Notes: generated by a model not told the origin, from the sequence alone. A DNA stretch of 64,000 nucleotides from JBNKFV01 sp050290265 (GCA_050290265.1 JBNKHI010000010.1:18438-82437), one strand, 5' to 3'; positions 14,683 through 24,481 are shown, counted from the first letter of the stretch. Numbers and translations: made by a program.

Positions 14683-15342
14683 TTATTGGGCCGCTTTTAT
14701 GTTGGCTACGACATCGCAAGCTTCACGGGCAAGTTTAGTGATACCTTCCCAGTCGCCCGCTGCAATCAAGTTATCTGGCACGATCCAGGATCCACCGACA
14801 CTCATCACAGACGGTACTGCAAAATAAGATTCGATATTGTTCAAACCAATGCCGCCGGTTGGACAAAACTTCACATCAGAAAACGGACCGCCAAACGCTT
14901 TCAACGCCTTGGCACCGCCATTGGCTTCGGCGGGGAAAAACTTCAACGTGTTCAAGCCTTTTTCGCGGCAGCGCATCAAATCACTGACGGTCGCTATACC
15001 TGGCAGAAACGGTACACCACAATCCATACCCGCATCCAACAATTTGTCGGTGAGCCCTGGGGTAATAATAAATTCTGAACCCGCAGCAACGGCCTTGCTC
15101 AAGTCGTCAGTACTCAGAATCGTACCCGCACCAACGATTGCGCCTTCAATTTCTTGCTTAATCCGCGTAATGGCCTCAAGGCCATACTGCGTGCGTAACG
15201 TGACTTCCAATACTGGAATACCACCCGCAACCAATGCTTTGGCTAAAGGCAATGCCGACTCCAGATCGTTGATAGTAATAACAGGTACCACGGGAGCCTG
15301 TTGTAAAACATGGCGGGCAGCGCCGGAAAATTCGTAACTCAT
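14683..15342 (-). CDS. eda: KDPG/KHG aldolase
   Basis: The 219-residue class I aldolase cleaves 2-keto-3-deoxy-6-phosphogluconate to pyruvate and glyceraldehyde-3-phosphate, the last specific step of the Entner-Doudoroff pathway. It shows VPVITINDLESALPLAKAL, the VLEVTLRT active-site Glu (about residue 47), VGAGTIL, and the Schiff-base lysine in LKFFPAEANGG (about residue 135). It begins directly after the glk stop and is followed by zwf, so it is part of one operon. Confidence 0.95.
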   Translation of the reverse strand: MSYEFSGAARHVLQQAPVVPVITINDLESALPLAKALVAGGIPVLEVTLRTQYGLEAITRIKQEIEGAIVGAGTILSTDDLSKAVAAGSEFIITPGLTDKLLDAGMDCGVPFLPGIATVSDLMRCREKGLNTLKFFPAEANGGAKALKAFGGPFSDVKFCPTGGIGLNNIESYFAVPSVMSVGGSWIVPDNLIAAGDWEGITKLAREACDVVANIKAAQ

Positions 15343-16323
15343 TTACAACTCCTGCAAATTTAATTTTTTCATGGCGCCAAATAGGCCCAAATCATCTTTT
15401 ATAACAACTCTGGTGGGTACATCACTGAGAAAGCTGCTTAACCGACCTTTGGCTTCGAAGCGACGCCGGAATTCACTTTGTTCAAGAAACTCGATAAAAC
15501 GCGGCACAATACCACCTGCAATATAAACGCCACCTTTAGCACCTAGCGTTAACGCTAAATTGCCCGCTGTAGAACCGAGTATGCGGCAAAACATTTGCAG
15601 TGATTTGACGGAGAGAGAATCAACACCCTGCAAAGCGGATTCAGTAATCTCAGCGGGCGATTCCAATGCAGGTGTTTTACCCGCCAACTCAGCCAAGGCT
15701 TTGTAGATATTTAAGATGCCAGCGCCTGACACTAATCGTTCAACAGACACCCGACCAAAACGGGCGGTTAACACTCTTAAGACTGCCGCTTCGTGTTCGT
15801 CGACAGGCGCAAAATCCACATGACCACCTTCACCTTCAATCACATGGTAGCCAGTGCCCACAGGAATCAGTGAGCAAACACCCAGGCCGGTACCCGCGCC
15901 CAAAATTGCAATCGGCTTTCCGATAACGGGGTGACCAACGCCCACTTGATGCCAGTCTTGTGGCTTCAAGCCAGAGACAGCGTGACCCACTGCGGCAAAG
16001 TCATTAATAATATCGATCTGCGCGACCTGCAGCAGTTCTGCCACATCAGTGCGGTTAATGCTCCAGGGGCTATTGGTAAACTGAATAACATCTGCATCCG
16101 GCGGGCAAGCTACGGCCAAGCACGCAGCCCTCGGGGTTGGCTGCCAGCCATCTTCGGCAGCTACATCGCGCAAAAAATTGGCTAGCGCATCGATAAACTG
16201 AGTGTGATCCGATACCGAATAGATACGCACAAATTGCAGCGAACTGCTGGCGTAATCTTCGAGGCCGAAACGCGCATTTGTGCCACCAATATCCGCCACT
16301 AAATTCCAAAGCTTTAACGACAT
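15343..16323 (-). CDS. glk: Glucokinase
   Basis: The 326-residue protein of the bacterial Glk family phosphorylates glucose with ATP. It opens with the phosphate-binding VADIGGTNARFGL and later shows IINDFAAVGHAV, GAGTGLGVCSLIP and the EGEGGHVDFAP segment with ligands of the sugar site. It lies 2 bp after edd and directly before eda. Its presence inside the ED operon means free glucose, rather than PTS-imported glucose-6-phosphate, feeds the pathway here. Confidence 0.93.
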   Translation of the reverse strand: MSLKLWNLVADIGGTNARFGLEDYASSSLQFVRIYSVSDHTQFIDALANFLRDVAAEDGWQPTPRAACLAVACPPDADVIQFTNSPWSINRTDVAELLQVAQIDIINDFAAVGHAVSGLKPQDWHQVGVGHPVIGKPIAILGAGTGLGVCSLIPVGTGYHVIEGEGGHVDFAPVDEHEAAVLRVLTARFGRVSVERLVSGAGILNIYKALAELAGKTPALESPAEITESALQGVDSLSVKSLQMFCRILGSTAGNLALTLGAKGGVYIAGGIVPRFIEFLEQSEFRRRFEAKGRLSSFLSDVPTRVVIKDDLGLFGAMKKLNLQEL

Positions 16324-16325
16324 AA

Positions 16326-18155
16326 TTAATCCTCTAACGCATCAAAGAGGACAGTGGCGCCCTGCTCCGCAGACGTAACAACGCGGCGGAAATTGGTGAA
16401 CAGCTCACGGCCTACCCCTTTGTTACTCACTTCCGTAATGGATGCAGGTTCGCGCGCGGCAAATTCTTTTTCGTCAACCTGACAGGACAACACACCACGA
16501 TGTGCATCCAGTACGATCCAGTCGCCATCTTTTACTTTCGCTAACGGGCCACCGGCAGCACTCTCGGGTGACATATGGATGGCAGCCGGGACTTTGCCTG
16601 AGGCGCCAGACATACGACCGTCAGTGACTAACGCAACATGGTGGCCACGATCCTGCAACACGCCCAACAGCGGTGTTAATTTATGCAGCTCGGGCATGCC
16701 ATTCGCACGCGGCCCCTGAAAGCGAACAACGACAACACAATCTTTGTTTAACTCGCCGGCATCAAACTTTTCTTGCAGACTGTGCTGACTTGAGAGCACA
16801 ACCGCCGGGCCTTCCACAACCCAATGTTTTTCATCAACTGCCGACACTTTTATCACACCGCGACCCAAGTTACCGTCCACTAAACGCAAACCGCCTTCTT
16901 TATCAAACGGCTCGGCAGTGGTAGCCAATACTGACGCATCCAGACTTTCAGTAACAGCAGGTTTCCACTCGATTTTGTCACCGTTCAAGGTGGGCTCAAC
17001 CGCGAAGTCCGCCATTGTTTTGCCCCACATGGTGCGCGCATCACTGTGCATCAGCCCGGCATTCATTAGCTGTGAAAACAAGTATGGTGTGCCACCAGCG
17101 GCATGGAAATGATTGATGTCGGCCTGACCGTTGGGGTAAACCCGCGCTAACAATGGCACGACACCTGACAACGCATTGAAGTCGTCCCAATTGATAATCA
17201 AGCCCGCCGCACGTGCAACCGTTATCAGGTGAATAGCATGGTTAGTAGAGCCGCCAGAAGACAGTAAGCCCACCATGCCATTAACGATGGTGCGTTCATC
17301 GAAGACTTCTGCCAACGGACGAAAGTCGCCGCTCTGTGCAGTAATTCGCGTAATTTGTTGTGCAGCTTCACGGGTCAGTGCATCACGCAACGGCGTACCT
17401 GGATTCACAAATGACGCTCCCGGCAATTGCAGACCCATGGCTTCCATTAACAATTGGTTGCTGTTGGCAGTACCGTAAAACGTACAGGTACCTTCGCTGT
17501 GATAAGACGCAGATTCCGCCGCCAGTAATTCTTCACGACCCACCTTGCCTTCAGCGAACAACTGGCGAATACGATTTTTCTCTTTGTTCGACATGCCGGT
17601 GGGCATGGGTCCCGCAGGTACAAATAGCGTTGGCAAATGGCCAAATCGCAAGGCACCTATTAACAGGCCCGGTACAATTTTGTCGCAAATACCTAGGCAC
17701 AATACGCCATCAAACATTTGGTGAGACAGTGATATTGCCGCTGCCTGGGCGATAGCATCACGACTGAACAAGCTGAGTTCCATACCGGGGCGGCCTTGGG
17801 TAACACCGTCACACATAGCCGGCACACCACCCGCAACTTGCGCAGTACAACCCATTTCACGAACGGCACTTTTAATTTGCTCAGGATAAGTGGCATAAGG
17901 ATGATGCGCCGACAACATATCGTTGTATGCATTCACAATACCGATATTGGACGCATTCATTAATCTGATCTGGTTTTTATCCGAAGCATCACACGCCGCA
18001 AAACCATGGGCCAGGTTCCCGCAACTGAGTTGTGTACGCTCTGGCTGACCTTTTGCCGCATCTTGCATGTCCTGCAAATAATCGCTGCGCAGTTGACGAC
18101 TGCGCTCCGCGATCGTGGCCGTTACTTTTTCTATTGTGGCATTTAGCTGGCTCAT
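16326..18155 (-). CDS. edd: Phosphogluconate dehydratase
   Basis: The 609-residue IlvD/Edd-family iron-sulfur dehydratase makes KDPG from 6-phosphogluconate. Cluster ligands are visible in MCDGVTQGRPGMELS and LGICDKIVPG, and in the CTFYGTANSNQLLMEAMGL motif that separates Edd from dihydroxyacid dehydratases. The C-terminal VTDGRMSGASGKVPAAIHMSPE is the other family hallmark. It is the first gene of edd-glk-eda-zwf-pgl(-pyk), 160 bp downstream of hexR. A TGAAAATAATTACTTTTTCA stretch (about 18249-18268) in that gap could be a weak HexR half-site. Confidence 0.94.
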   Translation of the reverse strand: MSQLNATIEKVTATIAERSRQLRSDYLQDMQDAAKGQPERTQLSCGNLAHGFAACDASDKNQIRLMNASNIGIVNAYNDMLSAHHPYATYPEQIKSAVREMGCTAQVAGGVPAMCDGVTQGRPGMELSLFSRDAIAQAAAISLSHQMFDGVLCLGICDKIVPGLLIGALRFGHLPTLFVPAGPMPTGMSNKEKNRIRQLFAEGKVGREELLAAESASYHSEGTCTFYGTANSNQLLMEAMGLQLPGASFVNPGTPLRDALTREAAQQITRITAQSGDFRPLAEVFDERTIVNGMVGLLSSGGSTNHAIHLITVARAAGLIINWDDFNALSGVVPLLARVYPNGQADINHFHAAGGTPYLFSQLMNAGLMHSDARTMWGKTMADFAVEPTLNGDKIEWKPAVTESLDASVLATTAEPFDKEGGLRLVDGNLGRGVIKVSAVDEKHWVVEGPAVVLSSQHSLQEKFDAGELNKDCVVVVRFQGPRANGMPELHKLTPLLGVLQDRGHHVALVTDGRMSGASGKVPAAIHMSPESAAGGPLAKVKDGDWIVLDAHRGVLSCQVDEKEFAAREPASITEVSNKGVGRELFTNFRRVVTSAEQGATVLFDALED

Positions 18156-18315
18156 AAAACCTCGTCACCGGTATCGTAGATGTAAAAGTCTTTGCAACAA
18201 GTACTGACTCTACCCTGCTGCACATTCATAAAACTATTGGAGAAACCGTTGAAAATAATTACTTTTTCAGGGGCTTCTTAGCACACAACACACCCAACGG
18301 GCTGCATGCGCGTTC

Positions 18316-19200
18316 TTACTCGCTTAACGCACCTTCGTTACGCGGATAGCGTGTAGGCCGCAAGCTATCTTTAATTTTTTTCAAGTGCGACTGAAATCCA
18401 GGGCCGCGCTTTAAAGTCACCCCGGTTGCCAGTACATCAAGTACTGTGAGGTGTGCTATGCGCGAGGTCATGGGCATATATTCATCGGTGTTTTCAGGTA
18501 CCGTGACTTCGATCACCAAATCACAGACTTTCGCCAACGGCGAATTGGGTGCCGTTAAACCAATAACGGTCGCACCCGTCTCGCTCGCTATTTTTGCGGT
18601 ATCAACAACTTCTCGAGTACGTCCAGTATAGGAAATAACAAAGAAGACATCGCCCGTTGTGCCAGATGAGGACAACATCCGCTGCATCAACACATCTTCA
18701 TGAAAGGATACAGGCAGATTAAACCGGAAAAACTTGTACTCAGCGTCTTTAGCTACGGAGCTGGAAGCGCCCAGACCAAAAAAGTAGATTCGCCGCGCCT
18801 GTATCAATTGTGTGACGACATCGTTGATCAACTGGTCGCTTAAAGTGTCGCGCACCATCGCTAAGGTACTGATAGTGCTATCAAAAATCTTGCCGGAGTA
18901 AGCATTTACATCATCACCCGGTTTTACATTTTGATTCACATAGCGCATGCCAGTCACCAACGACTGCACCAGTTTTAACTTAAAATCCGGAAACCCGGTG
19001 GCCTGAAACTTCTTACAAAAACGGTTGACGGTGGGTTCACTCACACCCGCCATTTGCGCGAGGGTAGCAATACTGGAACGGGTAACCAGCTCTGGCTCGG
19101 CCAAAATTACCTCAGCAATTTTGCGTTCTGACTTACTCATTTGCGGCATTGTATCTGCAATATACGCCAGCAAATTTTCTATAGTTATTGTTGATGTCAT
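18316..19200 (-). CDS. hexR: HexR-type RpiR-family regulator of central carbon metabolism
   Basis: The 294-residue protein has an N-terminal RpiR helix-turn-helix (MSKSERKIAEVILAEPELVTRSSIATLAQMAGVS region, residues 21-60, then EPTVNRFCKKF). A C-terminal SIS sugar-phosphate domain (about 120-270) contains FFGLGASSSVAKDAEYKF and VISYTGRTREVVDTA. HexR in related bacteria binds KDPG, which releases it from DNA. Here it lies between the ED operon and the divergent gap gene, with a matching palindrome in the gap promoter. The ATG at 19200 fits the family N-terminus; a start 21 bp upstream is possible. Confidence 0.9.
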   Translation of the reverse strand: MTSTITIENLLAYIADTMPQMSKSERKIAEVILAEPELVTRSSIATLAQMAGVSEPTVNRFCKKFQATGFPDFKLKLVQSLVTGMRYVNQNVKPGDDVNAYSGKIFDSTISTLAMVRDTLSDQLINDVVTQLIQARRIYFFGLGASSSVAKDAEYKFFRFNLPVSFHEDVLMQRMLSSSGTTGDVFFVISYTGRTREVVDTAKIASETGATVIGLTAPNSPLAKVCDLVIEVTVPENTDEYMPMTSRIAHLTVLDVLATGVTLKRGPGFQSHLKKIKDSLRPTRYPRNEGALSE

Positions 19201-19279
19201 AAAAGGGTGCCCACATGGCATTCAATATGTTCTGGCGTACACCTTGATACTCATACAGCGTACTGTCCAGCACCTAAAA

Positions 19280-19294
19280 TGTAATTAAACTACA
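19280..19294. promoter_or_regulatory. HexR operator
   Basis: TGTAATTAAACTACA is a 15-bp palindrome matching the published HexR motif type (TGTARTNNNAYTACA). It lies 80 bp upstream of hexR and about 140 bp upstream of gap, so it could serve both. A weaker half-site, TGTAATTTT, is at 19342. Confidence 0.75.
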
Positions 19295-19431
19295 TTTTTA
19301 CTCTAAAAATCCAACAAAACTTTGTTTTTGAGATTATTTTATGTAATTTTAGCAAAAAAATTGGATTTTGATACAAAAAAAGGTCTAGAATGTAAAAAAA
19401 CACACAGACAACGTACATAACAGTGGTGCAT

Positions 19432-20436
19432 ATGATCAATATCGCGATTAACGGCTACGGACGAATTGGACGAAACATTTTACGGGCTTACTACGAGCGC
19501 CCCGAGCTACGACAGAAGCTACGCATCGTGGCAATTAATGACTTAGGTAACGTTGATATCAACATGCACCTGACCCAGTACGACACTGTACACGGGCGTT
19601 TCGGTCTGCCAGTAACCAAAGATGACCAGCATATCATTATTGATGGCGACAAAATTCGCGTCCTGTCCGAGCGCAACCCGGCAGCTCTGCCCTGGAAAGA
19701 TCTTGAAGTAGACGTTGTCTGCGAATGTACCGGACTGTTCACTGATTACGACAAGGCTAAAGCCCATCTGGAAGCCGGCGCAAAGAAAGTACTGGTGTCT
19801 GCACCAGGTAAAAATATGGATGCCACCGTGGTGTACGGTATCAATGAAAGCACACTGAAACCCGAACACCGCATCGTTTCCAACGCCTCGTGCACCACTA
19901 ACTGTCTAGCCCCAGTGGTTAGCCCGCTGCACAATGCTATTGGCATTGAATCTGGCTTTATGACCACAGTGCATGCGTATACCAACGACCAGAACCTGAG
20001 CGATGTCTACCACTCAGACATCTACCGTGCACGCTCGGCAACCATGTCGATGATCCCAACGAAAACTGGCGCTGCAGCGGCTATCGGTTTGGTGATCCCG
20101 GAATTAAACGGCAAGCTGGACGGTTGTGCGGTTCGCGTTCCCACTATTAACGTTTCGCTGGTGGACTTCACCTTCGTTGCCAGCCGCAATACGACTGCCG
20201 AAGAAGTTAACAGCATTATGCAAGAAGCCAGCAAAGGCGCGCTCAGCCAGGTGCTGGACTATGTAGAAGCGCCACTGGTATCGGTTGACTTTAATCACAC
20301 TCCTTTCTCAAGCAACTTTGATTCAAGCCACACCCGTGTACAAGGCAACCTGGTTAAGGTGATGTCCTGGTACGACAACGAATGGGGCTTTTCAAATCGT
20401 ATGCTCGATAACAGCATTGCGTTGATCAACGCTTAA
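19432..20436 (+). CDS. gap: Glyceraldehyde-3-phosphate dehydrogenase, type I
   Basis: The 334-residue enzyme catalyses phosphorylating oxidation of glyceraldehyde-3-phosphate. It has the NAD-binding INGYGRIGRNILRA start, the active-site SNASCTTNCLAP with Cys154, the following HAYTNDQ histidine region, and the C-terminal WYDNEWGFSNRM. The ATG at 19432 is preferred over tandem GTGs at 19423, since homology begins at MINIAINGYG. Divergence from hexR with a HexR box between them suggests control by ED-pathway flux. A clear terminator follows. Confidence 0.95.
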   Translation: MINIAINGYGRIGRNILRAYYERPELRQKLRIVAINDLGNVDINMHLTQYDTVHGRFGLPVTKDDQHIIIDGDKIRVLSERNPAALPWKDLEVDVVCECTGLFTDYDKAKAHLEAGAKKVLVSAPGKNMDATVVYGINESTLKPEHRIVSNASCTTNCLAPVVSPLHNAIGIESGFMTTVHAYTNDQNLSDVYHSDIYRARSATMSMIPTKTGAAAAIGLVIPELNGKLDGCAVRVPTINVSLVDFTFVASRNTTAEEVNSIMQEASKGALSQVLDYVEAPLVSVDFNHTPFSSNFDSSHTRVQGNLVKVMSWYDNEWGFSNRMLDNSIALINA

Positions 20437-20464
20437 CTTTTTTGACTGGTGAGTCACGTCCTGT

Positions 20465-20487
20465 AGCCCCGCAAGGGGCTTTTTTTT
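20465..20487 (+). terminator. Terminator of gap
   Basis: AGCCCC-GCAA-GGGGCT stem followed by eight T residues, about 30 bp after the gap stop: a textbook intrinsic terminator. Confidence 0.95.
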
Positions 20488-20548
20488 GCCTCTAATTTAA
20501 CGCTATGCTGACAGCCCTCCATTAGCCAACCTGATTAACCACTTTGAA

Positions 20549-21460
20549 ATGTCTATGAATGCAAAACGTGTAACCTTACCGACTGAAGCAATCACACTAT
20601 CGCAATTTGCAGCAGGCTTTTGGCGCTTGCGAAACTGGCAAAAAACACCGGAGCAATTGCTCAGCTTTATTCATAGCTGTATGGATATGGGCGTCACCAC
20701 GATGGACCATGCCATGGTGTATAAGAGCGAAGCGCTGTTTGGCGAAGCATTGGCACTGCAACCAGCGCTACGGCAAGACATTGAAATTGTAACCAAGTGC
20801 GGTATACGCCCTGCAGGTTTTGGTGAGCTGGGTGCGCGACACACAAATCACTACGACAGTAGCGCTGATCACATCATTCAAAGTACTGAACAATCATTGC
20901 GACAGTTAAAGACCGACTATATCGACCTTTTACTGATTCACCGCCCCGATTATCTGATGGACATCAATGAAACAGCGAACGCTCTCAACACGTTGACTGC
21001 GCAAGGAAAAGTGCTGGCAATTGGAGTTTCAAATTTCACAACATCGCAATTTTCAGCATTACAATCTGCGTGCAATACGCCATTGGTGACTAACCAAATT
21101 GAATTTTCACCCTACAATATGCAGGCATTAGACAACGGAGTTTTCGACCAATGCCAGATGCTCGGCATTAAACCCATGTTATGGTCATGCCTTGCCGGTG
21201 GTTTGCTGGCTAATCCGCGAGACGAAAAATCCCAGCGTATTATGAAGGCCGTTAAAGACATCCAACGTGATATCGGTGCCGAAACACCAGAACAGGTAAT
21301 CTATGCTTGGGCGCAGGCACTTCCCTGTCAACCCATCATATTACTGGGCACAAGCAAGCCCGACCGAATACGTCAGGCGCTGGCAAGCCAGCACTACCGT
21401 TTAGACAGAGAACAGTGGTACAAAATCTGGGAAGCAAGCACTGGCGCAAGCGTACCCTAA
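20549..21460 (+). CDS. Aldo/keto reductase (YdhF-like)
   Basis: The 303-residue TIM-barrel oxidoreductase carries the AKR tetrad: Asp in TTMDHAMVY, the Tyr six residues on, Lys in IVTKCGIRP and His in LLLIHRPDYLM. The C-terminal IILLGTSKPDRIRQALAS forms the NADPH phosphate site. The sequence is nearest to the YdhF group, whose natural substrates are unknown. It has no close operon partner: gap ends in a terminator upstream and the next gene is convergent. Confidence 0.87.
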   Translation: MSMNAKRVTLPTEAITLSQFAAGFWRLRNWQKTPEQLLSFIHSCMDMGVTTMDHAMVYKSEALFGEALALQPALRQDIEIVTKCGIRPAGFGELGARHTNHYDSSADHIIQSTEQSLRQLKTDYIDLLLIHRPDYLMDINETANALNTLTAQGKVLAIGVSNFTTSQFSALQSACNTPLVTNQIEFSPYNMQALDNGVFDQCQMLGIKPMLWSCLAGGLLANPRDEKSQRIMKAVKDIQRDIGAETPEQVIYAWAQALPCQPIILLGTSKPDRIRQALASQHYRLDREQWYKIWEASTGASVP

Positions 21461-21500
21461 CAGGCACGCACTTAGTTAGCACAGTAGCACTGGTCAACCA

Positions 21501-22523
21501 TTAGAAATCCAGCGACCTACCCAGGGCACTGCTCTCTTCTGCCAACACCAATACTTTCATGACTGCGACCATTTCGCTCAAAGGCACGGGCACTTTGCCC
21601 CCGTGCAAAACGGCATCCGCAATCGCCGCGTAATAAAGCTGATAACAACCAGTCTCTTGCACCACCCTTGCAACAGAAGCATCGTTATATAACTGTCCGT
21701 GTGCATCGGTAGAAAACTGGCCATAACCCGCCGACAGCGGATTTAAACCACTTTTGAGCTGATCTTCTTGGGGATCAAGCCCTGTCTGAATATACGTACC
21801 TTTGTAGCCTTCCAACCTAAATCGAGCATTGGGCGCAGCACTTAAGCAGCTGCCATGTAAAACCACTTCCAGATTTTTATAATGTAACTGTACGTGGAAA
21901 TAATCCGTCACCTCAGCATTTTCACGAACCACCAAACAACGCCCGGTAACTGCATTGGGGGTACCGAAAAGCTGCAAGGCCTGATCGGTTAAATGGGAAC
22001 CTAAATCAAACCAGAGTCCGGCACCCGCGCCAGGCTGCTCACGCCAGCGCTGTCTTAAAAAGGGACGAAAGCGATCAAAATGCGATTCGTATAAGCGCAA
22101 ATCTCCCACTGCGTTTTCTGCCAATAATTTTTTCACTGTGAGGAAGTCGCCATCCCAACGGCGATTATGAAACCCAGAGACAAATGCTTGACTGGATGCC
22201 TCTGCCTTTAGCAAACGATCCATTTCTTCAGCATTGGTCACTATCGGTTTTTCAATAACAACGTTGATATTTGCCTGCAAACATTGGCAGGCCAGATCAC
22301 AATGCAGCGCATTGGGAGCCGTAATAACCACCAGGTCTAATTCACACTGCGCTAACAGTTGATCAACATCGCTATAAACTATCGCCGCCGGAAGTTTAGC
22401 GCTAACCGCTTCGGGTTTTGAACTCACCACCGCCACAATGTCAAACTGCTCACTGGCTACCAATAACGGCACATGAAACGTTTGTGCCGCGTAACCAAAT
22501 CCAACAATGCCAACTTTTATCAT
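21501..22523 (-). CDS. Gfo/Idh/MocA-family oxidoreductase
   Basis: The 340-residue protein begins with a Rossmann motif (KVGIVGFGYAAQTFHVPLL). It then shows VVITAPNALHCDLACQCL and VVIEKPIVTNAEE, the family's conserved EKP with catalytic lysine (about residue 94). The C-terminal sheet domain starts near residue 120 (SGFHNRRWDGDF). Relatives such as YdgJ act on sugars or inositols with NAD(P). The substrate is unknown. It converges with the aldo/keto reductase gene, with 40 bp between the stops. Confidence 0.85.
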   Translation of the reverse strand: MIKVGIVGFGYAAQTFHVPLLVASEQFDIVAVVSSKPEAVSAKLPAAIVYSDVDQLLAQCELDLVVITAPNALHCDLACQCLQANINVVIEKPIVTNAEEMDRLLKAEASSQAFVSGFHNRRWDGDFLTVKKLLAENAVGDLRLYESHFDRFRPFLRQRWREQPGAGAGLWFDLGSHLTDQALQLFGTPNAVTGRCLVVRENAEVTDYFHVQLHYKNLEVVLHGSCLSAAPNARFRLEGYKGTYIQTGLDPQEDQLKSGLNPLSAGYGQFSTDAHGQLYNDASVARVVQETGCYQLYYAAIADAVLHGGKVPVPLSEMVAVMKVLVLAEESSALGRSLDF

Positions 22524-22886
22524 GAGTCACACCCAATAAATGAATATTCAAACACCTTAACAAAAGCCATAACTATGTTCGAGCTTCAGCATGACGGTAA
22601 GCACTCTTTATTTGGCCAGTCATAACAGCAAAAGAGCGTTTATAAAAGTCGGGCTAGGACACAACGTTATGACTACAAGAACGTTATAACTACAAGAACG
22701 TTATACAAACAGGTTTATGACCACAAATAGCCAAGGCGAAAACCCAATGCTTACTTCAGGGCAGACAATCTCCGGCACGGGCACGGGCTGAGTTACAAGC
22801 TATCATCGCAACACTAGATTGGAGGCAACATAACCCATGCGTATAGAGCTGGAAAATGACGTTTTTGTGAATACAGCAGTCTGGCA
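22524..22886. other. Intergenic region with 17-bp tandem repeats
   Basis: No gene was seen. At 22663-22706 the unit AACGTTATNACTACAAG occurs twice and then partly a third time. Function unknown. Confidence 0.7.
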
Positions 22887-23111
22887 TTGACGTCCTTTTT
22901 GCGAACGCCCACGGAGCGCTATTCTACCTCTGTGATTACTACTGCTGTGATTACTACAGCTATGATTGCTACTCCTGTTACTACCAGACTTGTTATTGCT
23001 ACTTTCGTTTTAATGCTACTTTCGTTATGGCTAGTACTTTCACTGCTGTCATACTTGGCTCTTTTTTCAACCGGTGTGATCCCACGTCTCATACTCGAGC
23101 GTATCAGCTAG
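22887..23111 (+). CDS. Doubtful small membrane ORF built on 15-bp repeats
   Basis: A 74-codon frame encodes five degenerate pentads (VITTA, VITTA, MIATP, VTTRL, VIATF; bases 22931-23005), followed by a strong hydrophobic helix and a short tail ending RLILERIS. The repeat is a multiple of three, and the helix could span a membrane, but there is no recognised family and no clear ribosome site. It may be chance coding in repetitive DNA. Confidence 0.25.
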   Translation: MTSFLRTPTERYSTSVITTAVITTAMIATPVTTRLVIATFVLMLLSLWLVLSLLSYLALFSTGVIPRLILERIS

Positions 23112-23175
23112 ACGCTTCTACGCGCATAGCATTTACGCTACTATCATTTTTCAATTTCAAACTTTGTGGTAAGCA

Positions 23176-24456
23176 ATGATATTTTCTAATTTAAGACGCC
23201 ATTTCTCACTCGGCCTGCTTAGCGCGACCCTGATAAGCGTATGTCCCACACTGTCAGCCGAAGAAATAGCCCCCAAAATCCAGGAGCCAGCCACAGACAC
23301 GTCACAGGCGCCTGCCGTTGACGAGTCATTTGAGCAATGCCGTGCCACACTGCGGCAAAATGCTGCTGAAGAAGGCTTTTCCGACTATATTCTCAACGAC
23401 GTAATCGGTGACTTAAAACCACTTGAGCGAGTGATACAGCTCGACCGCCGCCAGCCTGAGTTCACCGAAAGCTTTGCCGGATACGTGCAAAAACGTGTCA
23501 GCCAATATCGCATAGAAACCGGCAAACGCATGCTCAAAGAACACGCCACATTATTGAATAACCTGACACATGAATACGGCGTTCCCGCACGTTATATCGT
23601 CGCGTTTTGGGGATTAGAAACCAATTTTGGCAGCCACAAGGGCAAAATCGAAATCCTCAATTCAATAGCGACCCTGGCCTGTGATGCTCGCCGCAGTACC
23701 TATTTCACGCGAGAGTTATTTAACGTATTTTCACTATTGGACGATCAACGGGTTCAGCGTAATCAGTTACTGGGATCCTGGGCCGGTGCCATGGGCCACA
23801 TGCAATTTATGCCCACGGCATTAAAAGCCTACGGTAAAGACGGCGATGGCGACGGCAAACTCAATGTATGGGATAGCCTGCCAGATGCTCTCACCTCGGC
23901 AGCGAACTACCTACAACAAATTGGCTGGAACAAAGAAGAGATATGGGGCCGCAGCGTACAATTACCCAAGAACTTTGCCTTTGGCAAAGTGGAATTTGAT
24001 ACCGCGTATCCACTAAGCTACTTTAAGCAACTAGGCATCACAAAAACCTATCATCGTCCGCTGCCAGACTACGATATCAAAGCCAAACTGGTGTTGCCGT
24101 CGGGGCATTCAGGACCAGCATTTTTGGTCTACGATAATTTTTCTGTGATTATGAAATGGAATTTTTCACAAAATTACGCACTGGCGGTAGGATTACTTGC
24201 CGACCAATTTATCAATATTAATAACGGGCTGGATGCTTATAGCGGCGAGCCCTACTTCTTTACCAATGAAGATCTAAAAACGCTGCAGGAAAAGCTGTTA
24301 GATGAAGGCTTTGACATCGGCACGCCCGACGGTATTTGGGGCCCCATGACACGCAAGGCGATACAACAATACCAGCTAAAAAATAACCTGGTTGCAGATG
24401 GCTTCCCCAATCGGAAAGTGTTTGAAAAACTCGACATCGTATTGAGTAAAGCTTAA
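23176..24456 (+). CDS. Lytic murein transglycosylase with peptidoglycan-binding domain
   Basis: The 426-residue MltB-family protein has a signal peptide (about residues 1-28), a catalytic domain (about 50-345) with the general acid/base Glu148 in AFWGLETNFGSHKG and the following GAMGHMQFMPT motif. A C-terminal PG_binding_1 domain (about 360-420) contains LLDEGFDIGTPDGIWGPMTRKAIQQYQ. It would cleave the glycan strand in the periplasm, forming anhydromuropeptides. No lipobox cysteine is seen at the cleavage site, so it is probably soluble rather than a lipoprotein, unlike E. coli MltB. Confidence 0.92.
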   Translation: MIFSNLRRHFSLGLLSATLISVCPTLSAEEIAPKIQEPATDTSQAPAVDESFEQCRATLRQNAAEEGFSDYILNDVIGDLKPLERVIQLDRRQPEFTESFAGYVQKRVSQYRIETGKRMLKEHATLLNNLTHEYGVPARYIVAFWGLETNFGSHKGKIEILNSIATLACDARRSTYFTRELFNVFSLLDDQRVQRNQLLGSWAGAMGHMQFMPTALKAYGKDGDGDGKLNVWDSLPDALTSAANYLQQIGWNKEEIWGRSVQLPKNFAFGKVEFDTAYPLSYFKQLGITKTYHRPLPDYDIKAKLVLPSGHSGPAFLVYDNFSVIMKWNFSQNYALAVGLLADQFININNGLDAYSGEPYFFTNEDLKTLQEKLLDEGFDIGTPDGIWGPMTRKAIQQYQLKNNLVADGFPNRKVFEKLDIVLSKA

Positions 24457-24481
24457 GTTTTCTGCCCAAAACGAAACCCAT

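Noticed and set aside
15666..15926. An 86-codon plus-strand frame inside glk
   Set aside because: It overlaps a confident enzyme gene on the opposite strand and shows only Arg/Gln/Pro-rich shadow composition.
22663..23005. A CRISPR array
   Set aside because: The repeats are directly adjacent, short (15-17 bp) and degenerate with no regular spacers, and no cas gene is present.
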